DNA from: Pseudomonas graminis
Lineage (GTDB): Bacteria; Pseudomonadota; Gammaproteobacteria; Pseudomonadales; Pseudomonadaceae
NCBI RefSeq assembly: GCF_004364335.1
Contig: NZ_SOCR01000020.1
Location: 1 to 52,167 of the forward strand
Direction: 5' to 3'
Length of the DNA stretch: 52,167 nucleotides
The position numbers and the translations under genes were made by a program. Positions 51,539 through 52,167 of this stretch are shown here, piece by piece. Under the pieces are notes generated by a model. It ran no database searches. It saw nothing but the letters and a program-made list of their open reading frames with translations, and was not told the DNA's origin. Every line of letters begins with the position of its first letter. Within the stretch, counting starts at the first letter, position 1.

Positions 51539-51542
51539 GACG

Positions 51543-52019
51543 TTTGTAGGACCGGCTTTAGCCGGGAAAGCGTCAGCGGCCACACCGCGAAATTAATATC
51601 GATTACGCGGGCCTCTTCCCGGCTAAAGCCAGTCCCACAGGGACGCGGAGCGTCCGAGGCTGCATTACCACGCAGAGCGTGGGAACGATCTGCACGTGTC
51701 TGGCTCAACGGTGACAGGTTTTTGATCTCAGTGGGACCGGCTCTAGCCGGGAAGGCGTCAGTTGTCACACCGAGAAATTGATAGCGGTTGCACGGGCCTC
51801 TTCCCGGCTAAAGCCGGTCCCACTATGAGGGCGCGTATATGAGTGAGATCGATGACGCAGAGCGTCCGGGGTGGCATTACCACGCGGAGCGTGGGAACGA
51901 TCAAATCAAAAGCTTCCCGGCTAAAGCCGGTCCTACAATGCATGCAGTCAGCGGGACTGGCGGCGACCCCAGTAGGACCGGCTTTAGCCGGGAAGCTTTT
52001 GCTTTCGCTCTTGATCTCC
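51543..52019. repeat. Mosaic of REP palindromes and GACGC/CCCACGC hairpins
   Basis: Alternating CCGGCTTTAGCCGG-class palindromes (51543, 51613, 51733, 51796, 51915 and 51973 approximately) are interleaved with two copies of the GACGCGGAGCGTCCG plus ACCACGCAGAGCGTGGG hairpin pair (about 51643 and 51854). No gene is supported in this stretch. Confidence 0.9.
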
Positions 52020-52020
52020 G

Positions 52021-52167
52021 TACGCAAAAAGCCCAGACGACACCAATCGCGACTTGGGTGCAGGCCGAACGTAGACGACGCGCAGTGGGCCGAGCCGCAG
52101 GGATGCGGCGAGAGCGCCGTCAGGACATGGATGTCCGTTCGGCGCGGGCCCACGGAGCGTCGTCGGA
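52021..52167. repeat. 147-bp dispersed element, copy B (runs off the window)
   Basis: Same orientation, length and sequence (about ten mismatches) as 34910-35056. As there, it follows immediately after a REP/GACGC mosaic and a short TTGATCT stretch. The element is cut by the end of the window. Confidence 0.85.

Noticed and set aside
1..52167. tRNA, rRNA, integrase or IS element genes
   Set aside because: I looked for transposase and integrase-like ORFs and tRNA-like folds and saw none. Signs of mobility are limited to REP-type repeats and the 147-bp element.

Overview
The window reads as chromosomal DNA of a fluorescent-type Pseudomonas. Coding density is high, codon use is GC-rich, and the intergenic spaces carry families of REP palindromes. 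The core genes ilvA, fadH, nadK and pepN have the form usual in that genus. Identifications were made by eye from motifs and neighbours; no search was run.

Layout. 1-1135 (-): 3'-truncated ilvA behind an apparent isoleucine attenuator (leader peptide, two mutually exclusive hairpins) and a second 25-codon ORF that overlaps the ilvA start. 1537-1623 (+): a 28-residue acidic small protein. 1643-5688 (-): AraC-type regulator, a nitrilase-fold protein lacking two catalytic residues, and a chemoreceptor. 5974-8013 (+): fadH. 8108-13567 (-): an orphan type VI secretion island in which VgrG is fused to a DUF2235 phospholipase domain, followed by two tandem DUF2931-like lipoproteins (probable immunity) separated by a perfect 7-bp repeat tract. 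13809-19834 (+): PLP desulfhydrase/deaminase-like enzyme, unknown membrane protein, two MFS transporters and ArsB. 19797-20783 (-): DUF1853 gene overlapping arsB tail to tail. 21298-27871 (+): a compact housekeeping run of NAD kinase, metallophosphatase, rhomboid protease, YeaC-like, DUF2797 and aminopeptidase N, closed by a clear terminator.

28111-36791: an aldehyde dehydrogenase, then an apparent D-amino-acid module (DSD1-type PLP dehydratase, RidA, FAD oxidoreductase, GNAT) transcribed away from a LysR regulator whose start codon lies in a perfect T-N11-A dyad, then a bicupin and a second GNAT.

37403-51503 (+): twelve tightly packed genes forming what looks like a complete import-and-degrade pathway for an unidentified opine-, peptide- or N-acyl-like amino compound. 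They encode a HAD-family hydrolase, a PuuB-like oxidase, a five-domain dipeptide-type ABC importer with a twin-arginine binding protein, a three-subunit HcnABC/opine-oxidase-like dehydrogenase, an ArgE-like deacylase, a succinate-semialdehyde-dehydrogenase-like enzyme and a D-malate/tartrate-dehydrogenase-like enzyme. Its FAD subunit is a close paralog of the FAD oxidoreductase in the D-amino-acid module. This segment is bracketed by direct copies of the same composite repeat (REP hairpins plus a 147-bp element) at 34.6-35.1 kb and 51.5-52.2 kb.
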